Positions 10,521 through 23,449 are shown, counted from the stretch's first letter. The stretch: DNA of 64,000 nt from Verrucomicrobiaceae bacterium (GCA_027488755.1 JAIYAZ010000167.1:1-64000), one strand, 5' to 3'. The notes: generated from the letters alone by a model not told the origin. A program made the numbers and translations.

Positions 10521-11216
10521 TTACCCGGCGGCGATTTCGTCCACGATGGCGGCAAAGGCCGCGCGCCGGTCGGGCGCGGCGAGAATCGGCCGGCCAATCA
10601 CGAGGTAATCCGCCCCGGCGGCGACGGCCGCCGCGGGCGTGAGCACGCGTTTTTGATCGCCAAGATCCGCGCCGGCCGGGCGCACGCCGGGCGTCACGAT
10701 TTTGACGGAAGGGCCGACGGCCGCGCGCACCGCGGCGATTTCCAGCGGACTGCACACGATGCCGCCGATGCCATTTTTCGCCCCCACGGCGGCGAGCTGC
10801 GGCACCCAGGCCGCCGGCTCATGCGGGATGCCCACCGCGGCAAGCGTCTCCGCCGTGCTGCTCGTGAGCACCGTCACGCCCAGCACGCAGAGCCCGGGCG
10901 CGGCGGCGACGGCGCCGCGGATCATTTCCGGCCCGCCGCAGAGGTGGATCGTGAGCATATCCACGCCGAGCGCGGCGGCGGATTTCACGCCGTAGGCGAC
11001 GGTATTGGGAATGTCGTGAAACTTGAGGTCGAGAAACACGCGAAAGCCTCGCTCGCGGGCCTCGGCGACGATGGCCGGCCCCTCGCTCGTGAAGAGCTGC
11101 ATGCCGATCTTGCACCAGACGGCGGCCCCGGCGAGATCGTCCAGGACGCGGGCGGCCTCGGTGCGGTTGGGGACGTCGAGGGCAACGATGATTTTTTCTT
11201 TATCGGCGGTCGGCAT
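10521..11216 (-). CDS. pyrF: Orotidine-5'-phosphate decarboxylase
   Basis: IIVALDVPNRTEA, FLDLKFHDIPNTV, TPGVRPAGADLGDQKRV, LVIGRPI. Confidence 0.96.
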   Translation of the reverse strand: MPTADKEKIIVALDVPNRTEAARVLDDLAGAAVWCKIGMQLFTSEGPAIVAEARERGFRVFLDLKFHDIPNTVAYGVKSAAALGVDMLTIHLCGGPEMIRGAVAAAPGLCVLGVTVLTSSTAETLAAVGIPHEPAAWVPQLAAVGAKNGIGGIVCSPLEIAAVRAAVGPSVKIVTPGVRPAGADLGDQKRVLTPAAAVAAGADYLVIGRPILAAPDRRAAFAAIVDEIAAG

Positions 11217-11236
11217 GGGCGGAGGATGCGCGCCCG

Positions 11237-12079
11237 ATGAAGCTGCGCGCCCCCGCGAAAGTCAACCTTTCGCTCCGTATCCTCGGCCGCCGGCCGGATG
11301 GTTTTCATGAGCTGGAATCGCTCATGCTGCCGGTCTCGCTGGCCGATGAAATCACGGTGCGCACGGGCATCGGCCAGGGCGTGAGCGTGCGCTGCGACGA
11401 CCCCTCGCTGCCGCAGGACGACTCGAACCTCGCCGCGGTGGCGGCGCGGCAGTTCCACGCCCACACGGGCATCCGGTTCACCGCGCGCATCGAGATCAAA
11501 AAACACATCCCCTCCGGTGCCGGCCTGGGCGGCGGCAGCAGCGACGCCGCGGCCGTGCTGGTGGCGCTTGATTCGCTGTTCGAGACGGCCCTCGGCGCCA
11601 CCGAGCTTGAGCGCATTGCCGCGAACATCGGTTCGGACGTGCCGTTCTTCATCCGGCGCGTGCTGGCGTGGTCCCGCGGGCGCGGCGAGCGGATCGAGCC
11701 CTGCGCGCCGCCGGCCGGTGCGCATCCGCTTTCGCTCGCGCTGTTCAAGCCGCCGTTCGGCGTGGAAACGCCGTGGGCCTACCGGCATTGGGCGGCCTCC
11801 TCGGAGCTTCCGGGGGTGAATTACGCCGCGCAGCGGTGGGGCGGCTGGGAGTTTGTGAACGACCTCGAACGCCCGGTGTTCGCGAAATTCACGCTGCTGC
11901 CGGTGATGAAATCGTGGCTGCGCGCGCAGCCGGAGTGCCGGGCGGCGCTGATGTCCGGCTCGGGCTCGACGATGTTTGCGGCGTGCGAAACGCCAGCGGA
12001 GGCGGAAGCGCTCACCGCGCGGGCGCGGGAGTATCTCGGCGCGTCGCTGTGGACGGCGGTCGCCGAGGGCCTACTCTAG
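11237..12079 (+). CDS. ispE: 4-(cytidine 5'-diphospho)-2-C-methyl-D-erythritol kinase
   Basis: MKLRAPAKVNLSLRILGRRPDGFHELESLMLPV; IPSGAGLGGGSSDAAAVL. Confidence 0.96.
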   Translation: MKLRAPAKVNLSLRILGRRPDGFHELESLMLPVSLADEITVRTGIGQGVSVRCDDPSLPQDDSNLAAVAARQFHAHTGIRFTARIEIKKHIPSGAGLGGGSSDAAAVLVALDSLFETALGATELERIAANIGSDVPFFIRRVLAWSRGRGERIEPCAPPAGAHPLSLALFKPPFGVETPWAYRHWAASSELPGVNYAAQRWGGWEFVNDLERPVFAKFTLLPVMKSWLRAQPECRAALMSGSGSTMFAACETPAEAEALTARAREYLGASLWTAVAEGLL

Positions 12080-12709
12080 CGGACGGCCGATGAGGGCCTC
12101 GAACTGCGCATACTGCGCCTTCGTGAGTCGCTCGAGCATGTCGTCGCTCTGGTCGTAGCGCAGGTCGCTGAGCTCGCGGATGCGGGCGTTGTGGCTGATT
12201 TCACCCTGCTCGTAGGCCTTGTTCACCGCGGAAATCTCGCGCTGGTAGTGCGCCCAGACGGCGGCGAGCTTTTGCTTCTGCTTCGCGGTGAGCGCAAGCT
12301 GCTGCTGGATTTCGGGATCGAGCAGGGCGTAGGCGCCGAGGAACTGGCGCTCGATCTTTTTGAAGGCGGCGGCCTGCTCGGGGTTGAGCACGGCGAGGGC
12401 GCGGCGGTTCGAGCGCTCGGTGAGGACCTCAAGCTGGCGCTGCGCGGCGGCCTTCTGCGCGGGGTCGGCGGCGGCCTTGGCGACGATGTTGCGGGCCCCG
12501 TCGCGGTAGTCGGAGCGGATGTCGTTGAGGACGGCGCGCTGGAGCGAGCTAAGCCCGAGTTCCTTCCGCACCCGGTCGAGACCGAGGAGGATCGCGACGG
12601 AGCCGGGCGGCTTGGTCGGGAGCGCGGCCACGGGGGCCGAAGCGGCAACGGCGGCGAACGGCGCGGCCAGCGAGCCGAGGAGCAGAAGGGCGAGGAGTCG
12701 GGCGAGCAT
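12071..12709 (-). CDS. Secreted helical protein, LTXXQ/Spy-CpxP-like (putative)
   Basis: Start MLARLLALLLLGSLAAPFAAVAAS (signal peptide); Gln/Lys-rich helical repeats (LALTAKQKQKLAAVWAHY, LTKAQYAQFEAL). Confidence 0.55.
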   Translation of the reverse strand: MLARLLALLLLGSLAAPFAAVAASAPVAALPTKPPGSVAILLGLDRVRKELGLSSLQRAVLNDIRSDYRDGARNIVAKAAADPAQKAAAQRQLEVLTERSNRRALAVLNPEQAAAFKKIERQFLGAYALLDPEIQQQLALTAKQKQKLAAVWAHYQREISAVNKAYEQGEISHNARIRELSDLRYDQSDDMLERLTKAQYAQFEALIGRPLE

Positions 12710-12731
12710 GGCGGGAGCCGCGGGCGGCAGG

Positions 12732-13700
12732 TTAGGCCGCGAGTTCGGCGGCGATGATTTTTTCGAGGTGAACGATGTCGGCCCCGAATTTCCGGATGCC
12801 GTCGGCGAGTTTGTCGGTGGCCATGGCCTCTTCGTTGAGGAGCCAGCGGAAGGTCTTTTCGTCCACGGCGATGCGCTCGATGGAGGACTGCTTGGCCTTC
12901 TCGGGGTCAAGCTTGCGCTCAAGGACGCCGGTGGTGTCGGCGAGCTTCTGGAGCAGGTCGGGGCTGATGGTGAGGAGGTCGCAGCCGGCGAGCTCGGTGA
13001 TTTCGCCGAGGTTGCGGAAGCTGGCGCCCATCACCTGGGTCTCGTAGCCGAATTTTTTGTAGTATTCGTAGATGCGGCCGACGGACTGCACGCCGGGATC
13101 CTCGGCGCCGACGTATTCCTTGCCGGTGGTGGCCTTGTAGTAGTCGTAGATGCGGCCAACGAAGGGCGAGATAAGGCGCACGCCGGCATCGGCGCAGGCG
13201 ATGGCCTGGGCGAGGGAGAACATGAGCGTGAGGTTGCAGTGGATGCCCTCTTTTTCGAGGACTTCGGCGGCCTTGGCGCCCTCCCAGGTGGCGGCGATTT
13301 TGATGAGGACGCGCTCGCGGGCGATGCCGCTCTTTTCGTAGAGGCCGATGAGGTAGCGGGCCTTCTCGATGGTGGCGGGGGTGTCGAAGGAGAGGCGGGC
13401 GTCGACTTCGGTCGAGACGCGGCCGGGGACGATCTGGAGGATTTCGCGCCCGAAGAGGATGAGGAGATCGTCGATGATCTTCTTCTCGAGGGCACCGGCG
13501 GCGAGGGCGGAGCCGCGGTTGTCGGCGATGGCCTTGGCGAGCAGCGGCTTGTATTCGTCGAGCTGGACGGCCTTGAAGATCAGCGTCGGATTCGTCGTCG
13601 CGTCCTGCGGGGCGTATTTTTTGATCGAGGCGAAATCACCGGTGTCGGCGACGACGGTGGTGAACTGCTTGAGCTGGTCGAGAAGGTTGGTGGCGCTCAT
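12732..13700 (-). CDS. tal: Transaldolase
   Basis: [60 protein letters not shown]. Confidence 0.96.
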   Translation of the reverse strand: MSATNLLDQLKQFTTVVADTGDFASIKKYAPQDATTNPTLIFKAVQLDEYKPLLAKAIADNRGSALAAGALEKKIIDDLLILFGREILQIVPGRVSTEVDARLSFDTPATIEKARYLIGLYEKSGIARERVLIKIAATWEGAKAAEVLEKEGIHCNLTLMFSLAQAIACADAGVRLISPFVGRIYDYYKATTGKEYVGAEDPGVQSVGRIYEYYKKFGYETQVMGASFRNLGEITELAGCDLLTISPDLLQKLADTTGVLERKLDPEKAKQSSIERIAVDEKTFRWLLNEEAMATDKLADGIRKFGADIVHLEKIIAAELAA

Positions 13701-13801
13701 GGGAAAATTCGGGATTGGAGGTCGAAAACTACACGGCGGGGCGGCTTCCGCCAATCATTCTTCGCCCCGCGCGGGGCGCGGGGGCCGCGGTGGGGGGTGA
13801 A

Positions 13802-14866
13802 TCAGAGTTTGCGGTCTTCCTTCGAGCTGCGGACGTGGATGGTCTTTTTCGAAAGATCGTGGACGGCGCGGATGTAGCGGACGGTTTTGCTGCGGGCCCG
13901 CATGAGGATGGAGTGGGTGATGGCGGTCTGGCCGACGAGTTTGACGCCCGGGAGAAGAGCGCTGTCGCTGATGCCGGTGGCGCAAAAGATCGAGCTGTCG
14001 CCGGCGACGAGGTCGTCGGTGGTGTAGATGCGGGCGAGGTCGGCCTCGGAGTTCGTCTTGAGGAGCTCGGCGCGTTCCTCCTCGTCGCGGGGCCACATGC
14101 GGAGCTGGATTTCACCGCCGAGGGCCTTGAGGGCGGAGGCGGTGAGAATGCCCTCGGGCGCGCCGCCGATGCCGATGTAGAGGTCCACGCCGGAATCGTG
14201 AAGCGAGGGGGCGACGGCGGCGGCGATGTCGCCGTCGGCAATGAGCCGGAGGGAGGCGCCCTGCTTGCGGACGACGTCGAGGTATTTCTGGTTGCGCGGG
14301 CGGTCAAGCATCACGATGACGAGCTCGCTGATGCGCTTACGGAGGGCGGTAGCGGCGACGACGAGGGTTTTTTCAAACGGGTCGTCGAGGGTGATGGCGG
14401 GCACGCGTTCGCGGTGAATTTCGTGGGCGAGTTGGGGGCCGTAGGCGATTTTTTCGACGTAGAAGCTCGGGATGTTCCGCATGACGTGGCCGTTGTCGTC
14501 GTCGACGTGGGCGGCGGACATGACGGAGATCGAGTTGGGCAGGCCCTTGGCGATGTTGCTGGTGCCGTCGATGGGATCGAGGGCGATGTCGAAGCGCGGG
14601 GAGCGTTCGGCCCAGGTGCCGAGCTTGTCGCCGAGGAAGATGCCGGGGGCGTTGTCCTTGATGCCTTCGCCGATGACGACTTCGCCGCGGATGTCGACGA
14701 GGTCAAAGACGCCGTAGATCGCGTCGCAGGCGGCGGCATCGGCGAGTTCCTTCTCGCCGCGGCCCATCCAGTGGATCGAGTTGAGGGCGGCGTTTTCGGT
14801 GGCGCGGACGAATTCGAACTCGATGTTGCGTTCGACGTCTCCGAGGGATTGGCGGCGGTTTTCCAT
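13802..14866 (-). CDS. glpX: Class II fructose-1,6-bisphosphatase
   Basis: FEFVRATENAALNS, DIALDPIDGTSNIAKGLPNSISVM, GIGGAPEGILTASALKALGGEIQ. Confidence 0.94.
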   Translation of the reverse strand: MENRRQSLGDVERNIEFEFVRATENAALNSIHWMGRGEKELADAAACDAIYGVFDLVDIRGEVVIGEGIKDNAPGIFLGDKLGTWAERSPRFDIALDPIDGTSNIAKGLPNSISVMSAAHVDDDNGHVMRNIPSFYVEKIAYGPQLAHEIHRERVPAITLDDPFEKTLVVAATALRKRISELVIVMLDRPRNQKYLDVVRKQGASLRLIADGDIAAAVAPSLHDSGVDLYIGIGGAPEGILTASALKALGGEIQLRMWPRDEEERAELLKTNSEADLARIYTTDDLVAGDSSIFCATGISDSALLPGVKLVGQTAITHSILMRARSKTVRYIRAVHDLSKKTIHVRSSKEDRKL

Positions 14867-14887
14867 GGGGGATTTTGGTCTCGATGC

Positions 14888-17832
<2,945 letters not shown>

Positions 17833-17838
17833 GGCGGC

Positions 17839-18804
17839 TTAGATTTCGAGGAGTTGGCGGGCGGAGGCGGCCACGGCCGAGGCGGTCGGGCGGTGAGTTC
17901 CCCAGAGCGCGGGGTGATAGGGAACGGGCGTGTCCTTGGCGTTCAGGCGCATGGGCGGGGCGTCGAGCAGGCCGAAGCCCTCCGCGGTGACGCGGGCGAT
18001 GACTTCGGCGCAGACGCCGCCCCAGGGCCAGGCCTCGCCCACGCAGAGGAGCCGGCCGGTGCGGGCCACCGAGGCGAGCACGGTGTCGGTATCAAGCGGT
18101 TTGATCGAGCGGAGGTCGACGACCTCGATCTCAAAGCCGTCGGCGGCGATTTCTTCGGCGGCGGCGAGGGATTCATGCACCATGGCGCCGTAGGTGACGA
18201 TGGTGAGATCCCGGCCCGGGCGGGCGATGCGGGCCTTGCCAATCGGCTGGGCCTCGGCGGGCAGGCTCTCGGCCTTGAGGTGGTAATAGAGGAACTTGTG
18301 CTCGCAGAAGATGACGGGATCCTCGATGGCGATGGCCTCGAGCAGCATGCTGTAGGCGTCCTCGACGGTCGCGGGGGTCAGCACAACCAACCCGGGATAG
18401 TGGGCGTAGATCGCCTCCATGCTCTGGCTGTGGAACGGACCGCTGCCCGCCGTGCCACCGGAGGGCAGGCGCACCACTATTGGACAGGACACGCCGGTGC
18501 GGTAGTAGAGGGTGGCGGCCTGGTTGACGATCTGGTTGAAGCCGACGGTTGAAAAGTCGGCGAACTGCATTTCCACAATCGGCCGCGCGCCCTCGATGGC
18601 GGCGCCGATGGCCATGCCGACGATGGCGTCCTCGCTGATCGGCGAGTCGATCACCCGGCCGGGAAATTCCTTGGCGAGATTTTTCGTGGCCTTGAACGCA
18701 CCGCCAAAGGTGCCGACGTCCTGCCCGTAGATGAACACGCGGGGGTCGTCGGCGAGGGCCTTCGCCTGGGCTTCGCGGATGGCTTCGAGATATGTGATGC
18801 TCAT
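17839..18804 (-). CDS. Pyruvate/2-oxo acid dehydrogenase E1 beta
   Basis: MSITYLEAIREAQAKALADDPRVFIYGQDVGTFGGAFKATKNLAKEFPGRVIDSPISEDAIVG. Confidence 0.95.
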   Translation of the reverse strand: MSITYLEAIREAQAKALADDPRVFIYGQDVGTFGGAFKATKNLAKEFPGRVIDSPISEDAIVGMAIGAAIEGARPIVEMQFADFSTVGFNQIVNQAATLYYRTGVSCPIVVRLPSGGTAGSGPFHSQSMEAIYAHYPGLVVLTPATVEDAYSMLLEAIAIEDPVIFCEHKFLYYHLKAESLPAEAQPIGKARIARPGRDLTIVTYGAMVHESLAAAEEIAADGFEIEVVDLRSIKPLDTDTVLASVARTGRLLCVGEAWPWGGVCAEVIARVTAEGFGLLDAPPMRLNAKDTPVPYHPALWGTHRPTASAVAASARQLLEI

Positions 18805-19823
18805 GCGAAGTGGTCCTCGAGTTCGCGGGTCGAAAGCGCGCTCCAGTCCTCGTCGGCGGGGTCGGGCTCGGGCTCGCGCATCACGCGGCCGGCGGTGGCA
18901 TCCACCTCGGTTTCAAGCTCCTCGCGCCAGTTGGCGAGCTGCTCGGCGCTGGCCCAGCCCTGCTGGATGATGTACGCGCCCGCGAGTTCAATGCAGTCCT
19001 GCCCCACGGGTTTGCGGCGCAGCGTGGGGTCGACGTAGCTGGCGTCGTCGTGTTCGCCGTGCCCGACGAGACGAAGCAGGTCGCCAACGATGAGCTGGGG
19101 GCCACCCCCGGCGCGGGCCGCGGTGATCGCGACCCCGATCACGCGGAGGCAGTCCGCGAGGCTGGTGCCGTCCACCTTGTGGCCGGTCACGCCGTAGCCG
19201 ATGGCTTTGTCGAGGAGGTCGGCGCAGGCAAACTGGCGGGAGTTCGGCGTGGAGTAGGCGTATTGGTTGTTCGCCACGACGACCACGAGGGGAAGTTTTT
19301 CCACGGCTGCGGCGTTGAGCCCCTCGTGAAAGGCCCCCGTCGAAGTGCCGCCATCGCCGATGCAGGTCGCGCCGACCACCCCGCTCTGGCCCTGGAGGCG
19401 ACGAGCCAGCAGGCCGCCGGTGACGACCGGGATCATCGCCCCAAGGTGGCTGATCATCGCGTAATAGCCCTCGCGCGGGCGGCCGCGGTGGATGTTGCCA
19501 TCGCGACCCCGCATCGAGCCGAGCGAGGAGCCGAGATAGGTGCGGAGCGTGTCGAGAATCGTGTCGCCAAAGGCCATGCGCCCGGCCTGGTCGCGGATGA
19601 GCGGGGCAAAAATGTCGCCGGGCCGGAGGTTCTGGCCGACCGCGACGCTGAGCGCCTCCTGGCCGCGGCCAAGGAAGACGCCGCCCTTGATCTTGCCGCC
19701 GCGATAGAGCGCCGCGAGTTTTTCCTCCAGCACCCGCGCGGCGAGCATCGTGCGGTAGGCTTTGACAATTTCGCGACCTTGATCTCGTTCCGCGCCGGGG
19801 CGCGACTTCACGACTTCAGACAT
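18801..19823 (-). CDS. Pyruvate/2-oxo acid dehydrogenase E1 alpha
   Basis: TPP motif GDGGTSTGAFHEGLNAAAVEKLPLVVVVANNQYAYSTP; 4-bp overlap with E1 beta. Confidence 0.95.
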   Translation of the reverse strand: MSEVVKSRPGAERDQGREIVKAYRTMLAARVLEEKLAALYRGGKIKGGVFLGRGQEALSVAVGQNLRPGDIFAPLIRDQAGRMAFGDTILDTLRTYLGSSLGSMRGRDGNIHRGRPREGYYAMISHLGAMIPVVTGGLLARRLQGQSGVVGATCIGDGGTSTGAFHEGLNAAAVEKLPLVVVVANNQYAYSTPNSRQFACADLLDKAIGYGVTGHKVDGTSLADCLRVIGVAITAARAGGGPQLIVGDLLRLVGHGEHDDASYVDPTLRRKPVGQDCIELAGAYIIQQGWASAEQLANWREELETEVDATAGRVMREPEPDPADEDWSALSTRELEDHFA

Positions 19824-19911
19824 TGGCCGTCGAAACTAGGGAGAAAGCGGGCGGGCTGCAAACGAAGACTTTACCACCGAAGCATCCCGGGCGGGTTTTC
19901 GCCCGCGCGGG

Positions 19912-20298
19912 TCACATGCTGGGGATCGCCCGCAGGATCATGAAGACAATGATCGCGAGGATGACGACCGAGACGACAAACTGGAGCTTGGCCATGTTGC
20001 GCTCGGACTTGCGAGCCCGCGGGCGGGACGGCGCCGCCGCGGTGCCGCGGAACTTGTCGTGCGGCCCGCCGAAGGTTTTCTGGCCGGCGCGCGGGTTGCT
20101 CTTGAACTCAATGCGGATCGGCTCGCGCTGCTTTTTCTTGAGCTGCTCGAGGCGGCGCGGGGCCTCCTCGATGAGGCGGCGGGCGCGCTCCTGCTGGCGG
20201 ATGAGCTCGGCCTGCTGCTCGAGGAGGCGTTTGTGCTCCAGGTTGAGCGGGTCATCCCCGCCTTTCGCGCGGTTGGAGGAGGGCTTGCGGGGGGGCAT
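19912..20298 (-). CDS. Hypothetical coiled-coil protein with C-terminal TM anchor
   Basis: 128 aa; Gln/Arg/Glu-rich helix then LQFVVSVVILAIIVFMILRAIPSM at the C-terminus. Confidence 0.7.
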   Translation of the reverse strand: MPPRKPSSNRAKGGDDPLNLEHKRLLEQQAELIRQQERARRLIEEAPRRLEQLKKKQREPIRIEFKSNPRAGQKTFGGPHDKFRGTAAAPSRPRARKSERNMAKLQFVVSVVILAIIVFMILRAIPSM

Positions 20299-20301
20299 GG
20301 C

Positions 20302-20913
20302 TTATTTCGCGCTGAGCGACCAGATCCAGACCAGGAGCGCGAGCACGCTCACGACGAGGAGCGGGAAGGTGAAGGCAAACCCGGCCTTGAGCCAGTAGAA
20401 GAAGCCCTTGTCGCCGGCGTCGTATTCCTCGTATTCGGCGCCGAGCGCGGAGTCGACGCGGGGATCTTCCACCGGGTCGAGGGCGAGCTTCGGCTGCGAG
20501 CGCTGGTATTCCGTGCGGGCGTCGTCGAGCACGCTGAGCGCCTTGCTTAGTTCCTTGGAAAGATCGAGGCCGGCCCAGGCCTTCGGGTTGATGCCCTCAA
20601 GCGAGCGCTGGTGGGCGTCGAAGGCCTCGTGGATCGTGTGAAGCTGGTCGAGGCGCTTCTCGGCGTCCTGCGTCTCGCGCTGGATGACGACCGCGGCGCG
20701 CGTGAACTTGTCGAGCAAGTCGGCCTTGCCGGTCTCGAACTCATCCTGCTTGCGGCTTAATTCCTCTAGGCGCTGCTTGTCGCGCTCGATCTGCTCGGAG
20801 CGGCGGCGGAGATCCTCGAGCTCGGTCTTGGCCCGCTGCACCTGTTCCTGCAACTCCTGCGAAGAGGGCTCGTCGTCATCAAAATCCAATACGTCTTTGC
20901 TGCGGTCGGGCAT
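20302..20913 (-). CDS. Hypothetical coiled-coil protein with C-terminal TM anchor
   Basis: 203 aa; long coiled coil, then AGFAFTFPLLVVSVLALLVWIWSLSAK at the C-terminus; 3 bp from the next ORF. Confidence 0.7.
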   Translation of the reverse strand: MPDRSKDVLDFDDDEPSSQELQEQVQRAKTELEDLRRRSEQIERDKQRLEELSRKQDEFETGKADLLDKFTRAAVVIQRETQDAEKRLDQLHTIHEAFDAHQRSLEGINPKAWAGLDLSKELSKALSVLDDARTEYQRSQPKLALDPVEDPRVDSALGAEYEEYDAGDKGFFYWLKAGFAFTFPLLVVSVLALLVWIWSLSAK

Positions 20914-20954
20914 GAGCGTGTTTTAAGAAAGCAGAAAATTTGAAAAGCAGAAAT

Positions 20955-20973
20955 GCGGAAATTGGATTTCCGC
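20955..20973 (-). repeat. Perfect 8-bp inverted repeat (GCGGAAAT-TGG-ATTTCCGC); possible hairpin
   Basis: Read directly; lies just downstream of the 20991-22160 gene on the minus strand; followed by a T-rich stretch on that strand. Confidence 0.5.
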
Positions 20974-20990
20974 GTCTATCCCGTTGGCGA

Positions 20991-22160
20991 TCACCGCCCG
21001 GGCATCATTTCGAGCAGGTAGCCCTTGAGGTAAAACGTCTCGGGGAGGTGGAGAACAATCGGGTGGTCGGGGGCCTGGCGGTATTCGTCGATGACGCGGG
21101 CGGAGCGGCGGGCGTCAAACAGGGCGCCGGCGGCCATTTCGAGAAACGTGGCCGAGTCGATGTGGTGGGAGCAGGAAAAGGTCGCCAGCAGCCCCCCCGG
21201 CTCGAGCAGCGCGGCGGCGCGCACGTGCAGGTCGTGGTAGCCGCGGAGGGCGTCGTGAATCTTGCCCTTGGTCTTCGTGAACGAGGGCGGATCGAGAATG
21301 ATGAGGTCGTATTTCTCCCCGGCGCGCTCGGCCCGGCGGAGGTAATCGGCGACGTCGGCGCGTTCGCAGCGCACGGGCAGGGCGTTGCGGGTCGCATTCG
21401 CGCTGAGGCGCTCGTGGCTCTCGGCACCGGATTCCACGGCCACGACCGCCGCCGCGCCCGCACGGGCGCAGGCCAGGGCAAACCCGCCCTGGTTGGAAAA
21501 GCAGTCGAGCACGCGGCGGCCGGGGGCGTGGCGGGCCACCGCGGCGTAGTTGGCAACCTGGTCGAGGTAGAAGCCGGTCTTCTGCCCGGCGAGCAGGTCG
21601 ATCTCAAAGGTCACGCCGCCGATCTCGATGCTTTGCACCCCGGCGGGATCCCCTAAAAGCACGCTCGTCGCGGGTTCCAGCCCCTCGGCGGCGCGGACCG
21701 GCGCGTCGTTACGCTCGATGACGCCGCGGAGGCCGAGCGTTTCGGCCAGGGCGGCGGCGATGTCGGCCTTGTGGCGGTCCATGGCGAGCGTGAGCGTCTG
21801 GAGCACGGCCACGTCGCCGTATTGGTCGGCGATCACGCCCGGCAACCCATCGCTTTCGCTCCAGACCACGCGGCGCAAGTCGCGGCGACACCCGGCACGG
21901 TCGCGCACCTCGGAGGCCTGGGCGATGCGGCGGCGGAAAAAATCGGGATCGAGATCCTGCCGGCGGCGGGAGATGCGGCGGGCGATGATCTTGGACTTCG
22001 AGTTGTAGATCGCGGTGCCGAGCAGGCGGTCGCGGCCGTCCTTGAGCGAGATCACGTCGCCGTCCTGCGGGGAGCCAAAAACCTTCAGAACCTCCGTGCC
22101 GTAAACCCAGTCGTGGCCATGCAGAATGCCGGCGCGCGGACGAACGATGATGCCTCCCAT
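20991..22160 (-). CDS. Class I SAM-dependent rRNA methyltransferase (RlmI-like)
   Basis: Start MGGIIVRPRAGILHGHDWVYGTEV; VLDCFSNQGGFALACARAGA; LIILDPPSFTKTK. Confidence 0.9.
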   Translation of the reverse strand: MGGIIVRPRAGILHGHDWVYGTEVLKVFGSPQDGDVISLKDGRDRLLGTAIYNSKSKIIARRISRRRQDLDPDFFRRRIAQASEVRDRAGCRRDLRRVVWSESDGLPGVIADQYGDVAVLQTLTLAMDRHKADIAAALAETLGLRGVIERNDAPVRAAEGLEPATSVLLGDPAGVQSIEIGGVTFEIDLLAGQKTGFYLDQVANYAAVARHAPGRRVLDCFSNQGGFALACARAGAAAVVAVESGAESHERLSANATRNALPVRCERADVADYLRRAERAGEKYDLIILDPPSFTKTKGKIHDALRGYHDLHVRAAALLEPGGLLATFSCSHHIDSATFLEMAAGALFDARRSARVIDEYRQAPDHPIVLHLPETFYLKGYLLEMMPGR

Positions 22161-22243
22161 CCCGCCACGCTACCGAAGCGGGCCGCCTCGCGGCGAGTGG
22201 GAACCTCCCGCCGCCTCGGCCCGGGAGCTTCGCCGGCCCGGCC

Positions 22244-23449
22244 TCAGGCCTCGCCGGAGGCCGCTTCGGGGCAAAGCCGGGGCGCGGGCGCGGCGATCGG
22301 GGCGGCCGCCGGCGGCTCGGGATATTCGAAGATTTTTCCCTCGTAATTGCGGATCACGACCTTTTCCTGATCGTGGTAGAGCACGTAGCCGGGGTTCAGC
22401 GGCACCTTGCCGCCGCCGCCCGGGGCATCGATGACGAACTGCGGAATTGAATACCCCGTGGTGTGTCCGCGCAGCCCTTCGATGATCTCGATGCCCTTGG
22501 CGACCGAGGCGCGCAGATGCGCGGAGCCGCGGATGAGGTCGCACTGGTAGAGGTAATAGGGCCGCACGCGGCTCATCAGGAGCTTGTGCACGAGGGTCTT
22601 CATCGTGTCGACGGAGTCGTTGACCCCGGCGAGGAGCACGCTCTGATTCCCGAGCGGAATGCCGTGGTCAGCCAGGCGCCAAAGCGCCTCCTTCACCTCC
22701 GTCGTAAGTTCGCGCGGATGATTCACGTGCACGCTCATCCAGAGCGGATGAAACTGCTGCAACATCCGGCAGAACTCGGGCGTGATGCGCTGCGGAAGAA
22801 AGATCGGCACGCGGGAACCGATGCGGAGAAACTCAATGTGAGGAATGGACCGCAGGCGCCGCAGAATCTGCTCGAGCTTCCCGTCGGAGAGCAGGAGCGC
22901 GTCGCCGCCGGAGAGCAGCACGTCGCGGACTTCGGTGTGGCTTTCGAGGTAGCGGAACGCCTCCTCAAAATCCGTGTGAAGCTCCTGCTCGCCGACGCCG
23001 CTGACGACGCGCGCCCGCGTGCAGTAGCGGCAGTAGCTGGCGCAGCGGTCGGTCACGAGGAAGAGCACGCGGTCCGGGTAGCGATGCACGAGGCCCGGCA
23101 CGGGCATGTGGCTGTCCTCGCCGCAGGGGTCGGCCATTTCCCACGGGGCCACGCTGGCTTCCTCCATGCGGGGGATCACCTGCCGGCGGATCGGGCAGTC
23201 GGGATCATTCGGATCGATGAGGTTGAAAAAATGGGGCGTGACCGCGAAGGCGAGCTTGTTGCCCGAGAGGATCACGCCGGCCCGCTCCTCGCGGGAAAGA
23301 CGGATGCGGGATTCGAGGCCTTCGAGGGTGGTGACACGGTTGCGGAGCTGCCACTTCCAGTCATTCCACTGCTCGGGCGGAACCTCCGGCCAATGTCCGG
23401 GGGCGTGCGAGCGAAACGCCTTTTCGCCGGGATCTGCGCTTGCGTTCAT
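22244..23449 (-). CDS. kamA: Lysine 2,3-aminomutase family radical SAM protein
   Basis: Radical SAM CASYCRYCTR; HFFNLIDPNDPDCPIRRQVIP; VLLSGGDALLLSDGKLEQIL; FVIDAPGGGGKVPLNPGYVLYH. Confidence 0.9.
   Translation of the reverse strand: MNASADPGEKAFRSHAPGHWPEVPPEQWNDWKWQLRNRVTTLEGLESRIRLSREERAGVILSGNKLAFAVTPHFFNLIDPNDPDCPIRRQVIPRMEEASVAPWEMADPCGEDSHMPVPGLVHRYPDRVLFLVTDRCASYCRYCTRARVVSGVGEQELHTDFEEAFRYLESHTEVRDVLLSGGDALLLSDGKLEQILRRLRSIPHIEFLRIGSRVPIFLPQRITPEFCRMLQQFHPLWMSVHVNHPRELTTEVKEALWRLADHGIPLGNQSVLLAGVNDSVDTMKTLVHKLLMSRVRPYYLYQCDLIRGSAHLRASVAKGIEIIEGLRGHTTGYSIPQFVIDAPGGGGKVPLNPGYVLYHDQEKVVIRNYEGKIFEYPEPPAAAPIAAPAPRLCPEAASGEA

Noticed and set aside
8937-11240. 767-aa Arg/Ala/Pro-rich plus-strand ORF
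   Set aside because: Out-of-frame shadow of the GT39 gene and antisense of pyrF; no recognisable motif
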